Assembly: GCF_900496995.4 (NCBI RefSeq)
Contig: NC_044023.1
Coordinates: forward strand, 24,188,453 to 24,252,452
Source: Aquila chrysaetos chrysaetos
Taxonomy: Eukaryota > Chordata > Aves > Accipitriformes > Accipitridae
DNA: 64,000 nucleotides
Direction: 5' to 3'
Below the pieces are notes generated by a model. That model did no database searches. It was not told the DNA's origin and saw only the letters and a list, made by a program, of their open reading frames with translations. The number at the start of each line of letters is the position of its first letter. The first letter of the stretch is position 1. This document shows positions 47,275-60,100 of this stretch, one piece after another. The translations under genes were made by a program, and so were the position numbers.

Positions 47275-50200
47275 ACTATGAAATATTAACAAATGTTCCC
47301 CAAATGCTTTGTTGAAATAAACCTCCTGGTTGCCCTCTAACACAGCCGCCCTCCCTGTGCTCCAGGTTGAAGCCACATCGTTCTCTCCCTGGTATTTTCA
47401 GCTGCATACTTTTCTCAAAAAAATAAAGTCTTACATCTTAAAGTCTCACCTGATCAACTGTTCTTTCTCCATCGCTGTTCAAAGACACAGCTGTCATTGG
47501 CTTGAGAAATTAATGTCTCACATCGGTGCTTGGGGCTGGAGACACCACACCAGCAGAGGAAGTTGCATTAGCAATGGGCCTCCAGGCTTCCCCAGGCTCT
47601 GCTGCGATGCTCTGGGTTTGGGTCTATAAAACGTCATTACTTACACCCTGCTCATGGAGGGTGAGGGAACAAAAAGGCACATTCTCAAACAGGGCATCTC
47701 CAGGATATTGGGGCCTCTAAAAGGACCATCCTCACCAAAGTCAGTAAACTCTCCTCTGCTTCAACAGAGCAGCTCAAACTGTACTGCTCGCATCCACTGT
47801 GCCAGCATGCAAACACACCTGCAGAAGGTATAATTATAAGACTGAAATTATTGCAGTTCAGAGAATGGCTCACTTCCCTTTTACCGCCTGCGCACCTACA
47901 CAACCAGCCCTATTTCTTAAGGGACAAAGGCACAGGCAGCACATTCCCCTAGTGCTGCTCTCAGCCTTTCTTCCTCTCTCCATCCCCATCTAGGGAGCCC
48001 GAAGCATCTGGCCAGCTGCTTCCCACCGCCCAAGCAGGCAGAAGCCGGGATGCTCCGCTACCTGCTCTCCGAAAACCTGTCCATGCCAGCTGTGAGGAAG
48101 CCACGGCAAAGTTTGGCTGTTTCTTTTAGGGGGCAAATCCGCCAGATACAACTTTCCCCAAGGAAAAGCAGAGCCCGGGCCGGGCAGAGGAGGATGCTCT
48201 GGGGCAGGACCTCACTAGATGGTGCTGTCCGTCCGGGAACAGCCGCCGCCGCCCGCCCTCGCTGCGGGAAGGCAGGCTCACCCTCCTTTCCCTCCGCCGG
48301 TGCGTTTGTTATGATAAACTAAATATACCTTTTTTTTTTTTTTCCTTAGCTCTCCGGAGCGATTTGTTTCGCTACAGTGCAATGTCGATGCCATGAAATT
48401 ATCATGGAGAAAGTGACTAAGAGCACAAATCTGCCTTGTGCTTCAAAGAATGATACGGAAACACTTCTTGTCTTAAAAGTTTTGCAGTGCTCGCTAATGC
48501 TAGTGCTAAATGCATCCGGGCTGTCTCCCCCGGAGCTATCCCCTGCTGAGGTTTGGGTAACGCTCGCGGCCTTGCTCATGGATTCAGGGACAGGCAAGGG
48601 ACAAACAGACAGAGGATGCAAAGCCCTCCTGACCTCTGGAGTCAGTCAGGACCTTGAGTCCTCATGTCTATTTTGAAAAACATGATGAAAGATTTAAAAG
48701 TGTGGCTTCTTTCTGAACCAAAACAAGCCCTCTAGATCCAGAAAAAAAATGCCAGTCAAGTATTTAGGCTTTTCATTTTGTGTTATTTGTTACCCAACAT
48801 ACAAAATACTGTACTTTGAAGTGGAAAATCATTTCCAAATCAAAGTCTGAAATATCTTGATATAGCATCAAAATCCCCTGTGTCCAGATCCTACAGTCTC
48901 CCATACCCTATTGATCCAAAGCAAAACTCTAATTAAATAATTCCAGTTTGATAAAATATTTAAGGTTGGCACATCCATTACCAACATCTATTTTTTATTC
49001 AAAGCTCCTAGAAGCACTTCTGTTCTTCAGTCACCTTTATGAAATATTCCTTTTGCTTATTTTAAAGAGTCTATACAGAAGCTTTTTAAAAAGAAAGACT
49101 ATTTCATAAGAGTTCTACACAGGAGAAAGTCTAAACTCTCAGTCCTTACTCTGCACACATTCAAAGAGATTTTCTAGAGCTCCTGCACCAACTACCATTG
49201 CATTTAAACCATCCAAAATTAAGTCAGGACTGCTTACATCTGTTTTTTGCCCCCCTCTCTACTTTCTACACCATGTAGAAAATGCCCAATCATTAGTTTT
49301 AGGAGGGTTATAACACTACGGTCTGCATCAGTTCATTTGTTATATGTCATAGTTCATTAATGATATTTTAAAGAAGAACTGCAGCCGTGTCCATGCAACA
49401 GTCACAAGGAAGGTGAAGTATGCTCCAAACACTGGGCATTGACGGTGCTGAGGATGCCCAAGGTCTTCCCTGGAAGGTGGCGATGATGCAGTCCAGCTCT
49501 GAAAGGTGCAAACCATCACCACTTCTCCTGCCTCTGGTCAAGATTTGATAGCTCAGCAGCTCTGGAAACCATGCCAACAATGTAGATTGACAAAAAAAGC
49601 AGCATTTGGCCCCGAGTCCCTCCAATATTTGTTTTTACTATAAAAGGAGAATTGGACTGTAGATGACACATGGGTTAGCTGATTTAGTTACACAAGTAAC
49701 TGGGAAAGCAGAGTGTTATGTTTTCAAATGCCCTTTTCTGCTTTTGACAGTTCAAATTCTTTTTAAACTTCACCTCAGGCTACACGAGTTGTTCTGTCTC
49801 CAGACCTGTAGCTATGCCATTTTAAGCATGGTCTCACTACCAGGCACTGCTCGTCTCAGAGCATCTCCATCCAACAACCACCCTGAAGAGCTTATCAGTC
49901 AACCCAGCTCTTTGGTCTTCTGCATATTCAAAAATATTATTCTTCCTAAAGGAACAAAGCCATACTTGTGGCCACCTAGGTTTGGAAAGGAAACCCAGTG
50001 GGGTCCGACTGAGGAGTTCCTTCATTGTTCTCGTGCTGCGAGCGCACCGGCAGCCCAGGTTAGTGCCTTTCCCCTCCTCTTCTCCTGCATTTCCCAGGGT
50101 AGATTCTTTGCCATCATAAGTTTCTGCTTCCTAATGACAACCCAGAGGCAGGCAGCGCTGGAGAGCAAACCAGCAACTAGTGCAACAGATTCCAGCTCTG

Positions 50201-53200
50201 CTTCCAGCAGGTGTTAGGCTCAAAGCCTCAGAGGGTTACTGTTATTATTTTCATTTTACAGAGACTACCAAACAATAAAAAAAAAAATACAGCCTCAAAA
50301 GCAATAACAGTAAAAGAAGGATGGCTGAGAGTTTAATCCAAAGCAGCACAGAGCAATCTGGGAGCTTTGCCTCAGCTCCAGCTACTTTATGAACTGGAGA
50401 TTGGAGCCAAACTGCAAAATGTGTAATGTGGATTACCAAACCAGAAACCTGAAGCTACCCAAAGCTGAAGGTGATGTTTGAGACCATCTCTAGTGGCAGG
50501 GTGAGTAACAAATACCCTTGTCATAATAAAAGAAATGAGAGGGCGGAGTGGAAGCACGTGGAATGAAAACTCGGGGAGTGAAGGAGATTCACCCTCAGCA
50601 GCCACGCAGCCCTGGCCCCGGCAGAGAGCTCTCCTCAAGCTGTCCGCCAGCTGCAGCAAACCTTGGAAATATGAACTCACCGCCGCACATCTGAGCAGCC
50701 CAGCTGTGCTATGACCGCCCTTTTAAAAAGCTCACCCAGTCCCTTAAGGGACACCAACATCTCCTGCTCCTCCTCTGCTTGCCAGTGTATTTGACAGCAT
50801 ATTTACTACAAAAAGGAAGGATTTTCTGCCCATGTAAGACCCACCTGAGATTTAACATGTGTTGTTAGCCTTGCCTTTGTACTTGCAGGTCAATGCAGCT
50901 CAGCAGCCACCATCATCCTTCGCAGGTGGAGCAGACATTGCTGCTCCCTTGTCCAAAACAGGAGCTGTGTCTGTTGTCAAAGAAAAATAACATCAGTGTA
51001 CAGTGAGAAAGCCTCAGAACTGCAATTTCACATGCGCATTTCACCTCACTTAGCATCGCAAGAAGGCTCCGATGCAGCTGTATGAGTGTGCCATACACCT
51101 CCACCGCCATTCAGCCACACAAGGTAAACCCATAACGGGGAGGACTGTCACCACCCTCCATCCCCACCACTGGACACATTTCTCCTAACTCTTCCCTAGT
51201 GCATTTAAGCCCATTATGTCCTGCCCTGCTCATAACAGACACGCAAAGTGATCCCTTTTTTCCCCATGCATCAGTCCTCAAAGCATTCACACAATATCAT
51301 TGGAAAAAATTGAGCTGAAAATGTCAAAATGGGATTTTTGATTGCTCTGCTTAGGTGGGGGAAGGGCATTTGCAACAAAGAACATGGCAAAACAGACATG
51401 AGCACACAAAATATTCACATGTGTATTTATATTTGTCTGGGAAAAAACTGTTGGAAAATGTTGCCCTTCTGCTTATAACCACTGTGTACTGAGGATGAAT
51501 AATTTTGGCTTTTTCCAAGAAAGGGCTCCAAATCAACAATAACAGCAGGGCTTCAGGCTACTTCTTGTCACCAAGGGACAGAGTTGGTTGATCTTGCCAT
51601 TTGCTGACACCTCTTCAGGAAGAACAGGGCAGCCGTGGATGTGACCATGCATACCCCTGGACTTCTTGGCTCTCCACCTCCACTGCCGAGATGAATTGTT
51701 GAATCCCAACTCAGCAAGTTGGCCTTTGCCAGAACAGGGACCCACCTGCCCCTCTCCACAAGGACACGTAGCACCTTCTCCCCGCAGTACAGACGAACTG
51801 AGGTGCAGGAGCCCTGGCTCAGAGGTTCGAGCTCCCTTTGCAGGCTCTCCACCAGCTGCATCACAGCACTTTGGAGGCTCCGGCATGTTTTGCTTGTTTT
51901 CTTCAGGGACATGCAACTTTCCCCTTTCCCCTCTCCATATCTGAGTAGTAGGGCTTAAATGATGGAAGATGTCAGTCTTCAAAGTGATAAAGCTTTCTCA
52001 CCAAATGCTTTTTCTTATTATAAAAACAAGGGAAAGAATAACATTTATTCAATCACATGGCTATTAAAGTATCTATTTTTCTGGACTCTGGCACTGCTTT
52101 CCCTAAAGACTGAGCATTTTCTTCATTAAATACCAGTGAGTCTTGGGCATGACTTTACAGAGCACCAGAAATAGTGTGTGGAAGGAGAAAAGCAGTATTG
52201 CTTTCTTCCACATATGGATACCAGTTCCAATGAGGGATTTACACACACATATATAATCCCTTTTGATTCTGACATAGCCGGGATCTTGTTAGACCCTCTT
52301 CTACTTTTTCCTTCCATCTATTATATCATTGTCAATTCATTTTCTTGTACTCTCTATTTTTGGCCATCTTTTGCTTCAACTTCAGTGTGGCTCAGTCACA
52401 GCTTCTCCTCCAGCCCCCACAAGCACCCCAGTCGCTCCTTCCTCTGCCGGTGCAGACAGGGCCATCAGGCTCTGCCTCCACCCCAGGTCTGCAGCTTGAG
52501 AACAAGGTGGACACGTCTCCACATCCCTGCAACCCGGCCACATGGAGCTGTCGCAGCTCCTGTTGCGCATCCCCACAAAGCAATGGCTCTTCTGCCTTGG
52601 GCTTGGACCCACCAAATGTGCACTCCTGTCCTGCTTACACCCGCCGTGAGCACTACAACAGCAATTACACTGTCCTTTGTTTTCACTGCTGCCAGCCTTC
52701 TCCTCGAATCCTTTGTCACCTCAAAGGTGGTCGGTCCTGTCACAGCTCAGGCAGGGTCTTGCTGGCAATAACTACCTGCCCCACTGTGCTCAGCAGGGCC
52801 ATGCCACTGTGGTGGGCTGGCTGCAGTGCCAGCACACACTCATACAGTTTTCTACTACATATGTTCATGCCACTTCCCATAATGTCCTTCAGATCTGAAA
52901 TCAAACTGCAAAGCCACTTTATGATGCCTGGAAAGCCGCTCAGGTCCAGGTCTGGATTTGACAGCCCAGAAGCCTCCTGCCCATCAATACATCCCCATAG
53001 CCCAGCTGCCACCACAGCTCAAGGGATGAAGGGTCACCTTAATTACCAAGGTGTGCACTGAGGGCTGCATCGCTCTGCAACCAGCACAGACTTGCTCTTG
53101 CACTGCTGAAGGCAATGGCAGAGCTCTTCCAGGAAAGCCTAAATTTGTGCACAAAGATGCTCCAGCTACATCTAAGGAACTGCCATGCTGTGGTTTGAGC

Positions 53201-53523
53201 AAGGGCACACTGTCACAACCATTCATGATTTGTATTGTATAGTCAGGGGAAGTCTATGAATATTAATTCATGTAGTTCTGCTGTCATAAATAGCCTGTCA
53301 GCCAACACCCATAAAAATACAAATAGTCCAGTGTTAACTCTTGGAAAACTCCAGCATAAAACTGGAACAGGCTCACAGATCACCAGCATGGGCCAAACCC
53401 CAGCTGGGGTTACTGATTGTAAGCAGCTTTAACCATGGAAAATATACCAGCACCTCACAGGATCTGGCTCTTGCATACTTAAAAGCAAAGAAAAACCTAT
53501 TAGCTTTCAAGCCTTCCACCCAG

Positions 53524-54019
53524 ATCATAGAATGGTATGGGCTGGAAGGGACCTTAACGATCATCTAGTTCCAACCCTCCTGCCATGGGCAGGGACACCC
53601 TCCACTAGACCTGGTTGCTCAAAGTCCCATCCAACCTGGCCTTGAACAATTCCAGGGATGGGGCATCCACAGCCTCTCTGGGCAACCTGTTCCAGTGCCT
53701 CACCACCCTCACAGGGAAGAACTTTTTCCTTACACCTGATCTAAATCTACCCATTACCCCTTGTCCTGTCACTGCCTGCTCTTGTACAAAGTCCCTCCCC
53801 ATCTTTCCTGTAGACACCCTTTAGGTACTGGCAGGCTGCTATAAGGTCTCCCGGAGCCTTCTCTTCTCCAGGTTGAACAACCCCAAGTCTCTCAGCCTGT
53901 CTTCACAGGAGAGGTGCTCCAGCCCTCTGATCATCTTCATGGCCTTCCTCTGGACTCGCTCCAACAGCTCCACATCCTTCTTATGTTGGGGGTCCTGCAG
54001 CTGAACACAGTAGTCCAGG
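53524..54019 (-). mobile_element. CR1 LINE, 5'-truncated 3' end
   Basis: About 0.5 kb of the 3' part of a CR1 non-LTR retrotransposon. It covers the C-terminus of the reverse transcriptase/endonuclease ORF and the 3' UTR, ending in the family tail (CCATTCTATGAT when read on the minus strand). An open frame at 53605-53817 keeps family-typical residues such as VRVVRHWNRLPREAVDAPSL up to its stop, so the copy is relatively young or lightly mutated. CR1 copies are usually 5'-truncated and lack target-site duplications, as here. The truncation point is 10 nt from the tRNA-Ile gene. Confidence 0.95.
53605..53817 (-). pseudogene. CR1 ORF2 C-terminal remnant
   Basis: The last 70 codons or so of the CR1 polyprotein, without frameshift, ending in a stop. 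It has no own promoter, and the catalytic endonuclease and reverse-transcriptase parts are missing, so it cannot be active by itself. Confidence 0.85.
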
Positions 54020-54020
54020 T

Positions 54021-54024
54021 AAAA
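54021..54024 (-). terminator. Pol III terminator of tRNA-Ile
   Basis: Plus-strand aaaa is TTTT on the minus strand, four nucleotides after the last tRNA base. Four Ts are the minimum Pol III terminator. It sits just inside the junction with the CR1 fragment. Confidence 0.8.
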
Positions 54025-54028
54025 GCAG

Positions 54029-54102
54029 TGGCCCGTACGGGGATCGAACCCGCGACCTTGGCGTTATTAGCACCACGCTCTAACCAGCTGAGCTAACCGG
54101 CC
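54029..54102 (-). tRNA. tRNA-Ile (anticodon AAT)
   Basis: The minus strand gives a 74-nt cloverleaf. It starts GGCCGGTTAGCTCAG and has anticodon loop CTAATAA with anticodon AAT. The T arm carries the B box GGTTCGATCC, and the acceptor stem closes GGCCGGT with ACGGGCC followed by discriminator A. It differs from the common vertebrate tRNA-Ile-AAT by about one D-loop base. No CCA is encoded after the discriminator, and a TTTT Pol III terminator follows a few bases on (plus-strand aaaa at 54021-54024). This is what a true gene shows rather than a reverse-transcribed mature tRNA. After A34-to-inosine editing it would read AUU, AUC and AUA. It lies 10 nt from the 5' end of a CR1 fragment in the same orientation. 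Confidence 0.97.
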
Positions 54103-55012
54103 CCACACCATCTATATTTTGCAGCTGAAACATTTCTTTTAATAGAGCACAGGTTGCTGGATAGAGCAGCTATCCATCTTGGAGACCTAGGAAAGCATCC
54201 CAGGCTCTGAAGCAAAATTAAAACCTAGACAAAAAAATAACTCATAGAAAAAGCAACTGTATCAGGCCTGGGTACACCAAACACTCTGTGCCCCATCCCA
54301 CCGAGGCAGGCAGCTGAGCAGGAGAGGGGTCCCTGGAGAGCTGTGCCTGGCCAAGCATCTTATGTAAAATCAGTGGGACAAGGGGAAAGTGCCCTGATCT
54401 GCACTGTCAACACACCAGGAGGGATGAGGCTCCAGCTGGAGCCTCCCCTCCATATGTGCAACACACACATCACTGCTGGTTTTGTTCTAGGGATGTGGAC
54501 AATCCAAGCTGAAATCCCAAAATGCTGTCTGTAAGATAAAGGCAATGGAACAAAACAAAGAGTATTTCTTCTATTGCTCCCTTTTATCCTGAGCATAGTA
54601 ATCAATAATTTTATGCACTGAAGAAATGTTTATCTTAAATGGAACTTCCCTTCTCCATTTGAAGATCTGGCACACCCCTTCCACTTTTCAGCTCTCCTTA
54701 GACACTGGTGAAATCACCTGGTTCCTATAACATGTTACAAGTGGTCTTGGGTGCCCTGTTTACATTAAAACAATACAAATTAGGTACTAGGTACTGGCTA
54801 TGCTCCAGTGGACATGAGAGCATCTGCATTCCTACACAGTTATAATGCTTCCTCCAAAGATTGGATTTATATCCACATCCAAGCTAAATAAATCATGTAC
54901 CATGGTCCCTAAAACAGCTCACTTATCACGCTTAGTGTGAATAATGAAATATCATAATATTTGTCCAAGACACATGGTTTATTTTGCTTTCAATAACCAA
55001 GGTCTTGCAGGG

Positions 55013-55030
55013 AAAAAAAAAAAAAAAAAA
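55013..55030. repeat. A18 homopolymer
   Basis: Uninterrupted run of 18 A with no recognisable retroelement in front of it. Confidence 0.9.
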
Positions 55031-57108
55031 GAGGTAATGCTTCCTCTCAGTGTTATTCAGTATCCACTAGTGGAAATGGACGTTGTATGGAAGGGAGGAA
55101 GGTACCTGGGACTTCCCTGGGGCAGAATCCAGCTTGGCCCTGTAAGGCACTATATTCTGCTTAGCAGCCTTGGCTCAGTTCAGCTCTCCAGGCAATGCTG
55201 CAAAATTAAAGCCAAGCAAAGCTGCAGAACAGGCAGCCCAGGAGCAGCACCCTGTGCTCAGAGAAGCCGAGGAGTCCATGACTCACATCAGCCAGAACCG
55301 GTGGTCACACCGGGGTGGCAGCCCCAAGAATTACCTGCAGGGACACACTCTGGAGCCCAAGTCCCACTTTCCATGCTGTGCAGACACATCTCTGGCTGCA
55401 TCTTCCGAAGCAGCGTCCCACTGCCAGCAACAGCCAAGGGGAAAGATAACAGTGCCAGCGGGTTTTAGACAGTCTTCGAAGCTGGAGGGGGGTAGCACCA
55501 GAAATATCCATGTTTTCCCCATCAGAAAACAACCCACCACGAGGTGTTTGCCCACAGAGACTTTGCCCACTTGCCTTACAACCCCCGCAACACCCCACAA
55601 AGCCCAGCTCCCGCAGAGCCGTGGTGCATCTCCAGCCCTGGGGCTACAGTGAGATCCCTGCCCAGTCCGGCCGGATCCTGACCCGTCCCCTGCTCCACCT
55701 GCACCCACACAGCAATCTTCTCAGCCTCCAGATGCACTGCCACAGGAATACTGGCAAAAGTTAATTCTCCCATTATCATTAATTTTGGCACAAAAGCATC
55801 TCAGAGCACCCGCCCTGCACAGCTCCCATGCTAGCCCATTGCCAAGGCACAGGGAATAGCCATCGGCACGGCCAAGAGCAGCTCCAAACACAGACCTGCT
55901 GCTCCCACGGCAGGAGCCAGAGACCCCAACACACCCGGAGCAGCAACCCCCTCCGCCAAAACCACCCGTGCCCTCCTGCTGCGCACGGAGCTCCCCGCCT
56001 GCTCCCCCCACGTACCTGCCTCCGCTCTGCTCAGCTGTGCTGACCATCCTCAGTGTAGGGGGGATTGGGGGGCAAATCAGCCGTTATTGTTTCAGTTGCA
56101 AGATCGTGGGCAGGCTGCAAGGACATACACCACATTTAGACTGATGGATGAAATGACAGATGCAGGACAAAATACCTGTAATGCTGTCATTTATCAAGGG
56201 CAAAAAATTAGAACAAAACTGACATCAAGTTCTAGCAATAACCACCAAGTTTTCATTTCTGCTCTGAAACCCATCTTCCCAAGCTGTAAATCAGACTGAA
56301 AATCATGAACTATATTGAAGCTCTGAAAACTCTTGTCTCTTGGCAGGGTAAGGTCTACACCTGGGTCTCTTGCCACAGAGACCTCACCTTCGCAGCGCAG
56401 CAGGAGATGCTCAGGTTTAAAAATGCGAGTGGCAACAGCAACTTAACCCACATAGGAACAACTGCTAGATCCAGACTCAGAGCCTGCAACAGTCGATAAG
56501 GGGCAAGGAGCCGGACAGGCTCAGCACCAGTCAAGCCACCCACTGATTTTCGTAGCAATACTTGTCCCGGGGGCTGTAGCCGGTGGTCAGGGCCCTTGGA
56601 GAGCAGCGCACCAGCTCGAGACCTCCACATGAGGTCTTCATCTATACTAAAGAAAACCCAACATAAGTATTACCCTGCTAAAGCCTGGGAGGAAAGAGCA
56701 AAGTAACTTGGACCAGAGCACAATCAAACAGCAATCCATTCCTGACAGTCTGATCTTTCATGGAATATAAAGTCTTTTTCATGTTTAACAAAGACTTTAA
56801 GGGTTGAGATCACTCTGGCTTTACAGAACTGGGCCACGGGTTTTATATGTACTTTATCTGAGCAGACAGTATTTTTCCAGTTGGACGTTGCGACGTGCAA
56901 AGCTATAGATGAAACATTCACCCAGAGGAGAGGGAGATGGGAAACTATCTTTTCATGTTACTATATTTGCCAGTCTCTTTAGCACTGGTTTTTAGCAGCT
57001 GTCAGCATACTAAGCTGGGATATTAGGTGCTCACAGGCTTGTAATCTTTTCTCCTGGATTAAAGTAACCCCACTGCCACTTTAGGACTTACGCTACCTAC
57101 AGGGACCA

Positions 57109-57134
57109 CCCCCCCCCCCCCCCCCCCCCCCCCC
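57109..57134. repeat. C26 homopolymer
   Basis: Twenty-six consecutive C on the plus strand, giving G26 on the minus strand. It can form G-quadruplex or i-motif structures and is hard to sequence accurately. Confidence 0.9.
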
Positions 57135-60100
57135 AGCCCTGCCAGTGCCACGGGAACACCACTTGGCTGTCGACCTTAGTTCTAAAATTGCTATTTTAGG
57201 GTGGGGTGGAAATGGTCAGGAGTTACACTGGAGCCTGAGTCCACCCCAGTATTTAGCTTTTAGGCAGCCACTGCCAGACAGAGGAGTACCACAACAGATC
57301 AGAACAAGAACAGGACAGGGAAGAGCAGCTGAAACCTTTCACATGCAAAGCTCCCAGTGCTAGAAATAGACATCTATATTCTGCACTGTGTTATTAAGAG
57401 ACTAACCCCCCTTCCAGGGCCTGAAAGGATTTTATTTGCAGGCATTATGAGCCTCCTGGACATGCCACAGCCAAGCAATATCGATCAACACTGCAAAAAT
57501 CCCTCTGCACATCTTTGCCATGACATCATCCAAAGAGCAGCATCTTTTCTTATTTATGAGTGGTAACAGGCATTGCTTTCCGCACTTCACCTTTGGCCGC
57601 CTCGCACAAACACTTCATGCAGTGCTTTATTCAGACAAAGCCCAACTTAGCCTAGTTCCTTTCAAAGAAGGACTGGGCTTCTGAGCCCTGGTCTTCAAAC
57701 CGTGTTACCTCTCTGCTGCACTGAGTGTGCAACGAGAGAGCACTGTAAAACCTCCGGGCAAGAAAGGGGAAAAAACATCAGCCATTTCTTGTGGGGAAGC
57801 AAAGGGCTTTCCAGATGCTAGAGCAATCCCCCTAGACGACCAGGTCAGACATCTAGCAATCCCATCTCACACACCCTGCTCGTGTCATTGCACCAGGGTG
57901 AATTTTCCCCTGCTCTCCCTTGGACCTCAAAGAGGGTAGAACACTTGCTCTCCTTCCTCTCAAACCTGTTCTATGTTGTCAAAAAATGCCAGTCTGGAGG
58001 ATGAAAGTGGAGTCCCAAAACCATCGGTAAGACTTTCCTTTTAACAGCAACAGGTTTGCTGCACCCAGGGGCAGGCTACGAGGAGACATGCTCCAGTTCT
58101 GTTCTCCCAGCCTCCTCCACCAAGCCCAGGACAGTCGGTGTGGTCCTTCTGCTGCAGCATGGCATGTGCTCATGAAGGAGCAGAACCAAAAGTATTTATG
58201 GTCTGTCCTTACAGCACAACAGGGGGCTCCTCTGCACTGCAGCAGCTCAGGGACCCCGTGGCCACCCAGGACAGGAGCCAGCCACCACAGCCAGCCTACA
58301 CTGTCACATCAAGGTTAGCAAGCCGAGCGGTATCAACCCCAACTCTCCCACATACACACCGGCCAAACACTCTTCCCACTTCAAATGATGGAGCTAGAAA
58401 CCTGAATTTGACTTGGCCTTGCTGTCCCAAGTGCAACTTTACACCAGCAGTCAGCCAGCTGCTGCCAAAACAGCTGCCCTGGGCTGTCACGGGAGGATTT
58501 GTTCATTTTTACAACTGCAGCTCTGGTTGACGTCTGCATAATTTTGGCAATAGGTGCTGTGCAGCAAAGCTAAACAATACAGGGAAACCAGACAGCAAAG
58601 TTAGCCATTTCTAAAAATATAGCCATAAAGTAGTAGGGTATCACACACCATCATCTGCTCCCAGCCTCACCTCTGCTACCACAGCCACCTGGGAGCAGCA
58701 GCAGCTGCATCCCACCGACCTGGCTTCCCATGGGATTGCTGGGCAGCAGAGACAGAGGTGCTGGTGGAGAGGGGCGCTGGTCCCTGCCCCCCAGGACAGG
58801 CTGGGGTCAGGAGAGCAGAACAACACAACTGGGGTGAAACCCACCCTGCCACCCTTGTGCCTCCCGGGGCTCCCTGTGCTCCTCTCTGCCCGGGGAGAGC
58901 AGCTCCCGCAGGAGAGCCATGTCCAGCTTGTCCGCTGGCTCCCAAACCCACCCGCATCCCAGCGGATTTGCAAACCGCAGAGCCCTCTCCTTAGCATTGC
59001 CGCAGGGATATTTGTTCCCGAGAAGGGGTCTTTGGAGCTCGGGCTGAGCCCATCTGAGCTCTGAGCCCAGGCCAGGGTAGCAGCTAGCCCCACTCCTGAT
59101 GTGCTGGCCAAGGGGCCCTCCCCGGAGCCCAAGCCCAGGACCGGGCGCTGCAGGACGCAGCCGCAGCATTGTTCAACCAGTCAACACGAGTGGGGGCCCG
59201 AGGGGCAGTGCCTGGGGGTCTGCACCCCCCGGCATGCTTCACGCTGCTCAGGGCATACACAAACACAGTCGCTTTCTTCTTACCTTAAACTTATGTTGCA
59301 AAGTCCCTATTTGGAGTCGTTTTCTTGCCAGCAAGACAGTTTTAACTGTCTGGTTTCCCACTGCGTTCGCTGTAGCTTGATGCAAAATATGCCATAACTG
59401 CAATCTTCTGTACACTGGCAGTGCCTCCCCTCATTACCTGGCTCCTGATCTTGCAGCTTGTTTCTCTTTGCTGAAAGGGAAAACATTATTCTACTGCTGC
59501 ATGTTTTTTGATTAGAGAAAAAACTAATGACACCAGGATAAATAATAGTTTGGACCCTACTTCTAATCAGCAGCACACCAACTAGTTAAATCTGATTATC
59601 AGACTACCCAACTGGTTGTGTCACAAGCGATAAATCAAGAAAAGACTCTCTCTTGATAAGGAAAAGCCAAGCAAGGCTATTTTAAAATGAAAATCCAAAG
59701 GAATTTAGAGTGCTGGTGTGAGAGAAGAGAGCTGAGATTAAGAGGAGATAAAAACACCAGCTGAAAGGGGCCGCTCCAAAACTGTCCTCCTGTGCCTTCA
59801 GCAGAGGAGGAGGAACATCCCATGAGTTACTCGATGCTGGTTTTTCTCGGAGCAGGCTTGGCACTGTCCAGCAGCAGCACTGCAAAGAGCCCGGCTTGGC
59901 GGGGGCTGGCGAGACACCCCCAGCCCCGCTCAGCCTCGGCGACATCGCCGATCCATCAGCCGGGGCTCACAGCACCGTGTCGGGGCACCATGTCCCCGAG
60001 ACGGGCAGGATGCAGCCGGGCAGCGCTCGGGCTTTGGGCATCCCCCCCAGCAGCATGGATGGTCCTTGGCGCGGGGCTGCAGGCGGCCGGCGACAGCGGG

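Larger units (their letters stand above)
32531..53523. other. long non-coding stretch 5' of SSUH2
   Basis: About 21 kb without a recognised gene, RNA gene or transposon. It contains A17 (36155-36171), T14 (38041-38054) and T14 (48330-48343) tracts, a 13-bp triplicate (35078-35116), a 22-bp duplication (47231-47274) and a GC-rich patch at 48.17-48.32 kb. Unassigned open frames with some exon-like splice signals occur at 42.3-43.2 kb on the minus strand, and the longest single open frame of the window is 52345-53061 plus. Coding exons of CAV3 or OXTR were looked for and not seen. Confidence 0.5.

Noticed and set aside
53914-54096. 60-codon plus-strand open frame
   Set aside because: It runs antisense through the CR1 element and the tRNA gene, so it is a by-product of those features.
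54960-55030. Processed pseudogene suggested by the A18 tract
   Set aside because: No coding or UTR sequence of a known gene and no target-site duplication was seen upstream of the A-run.
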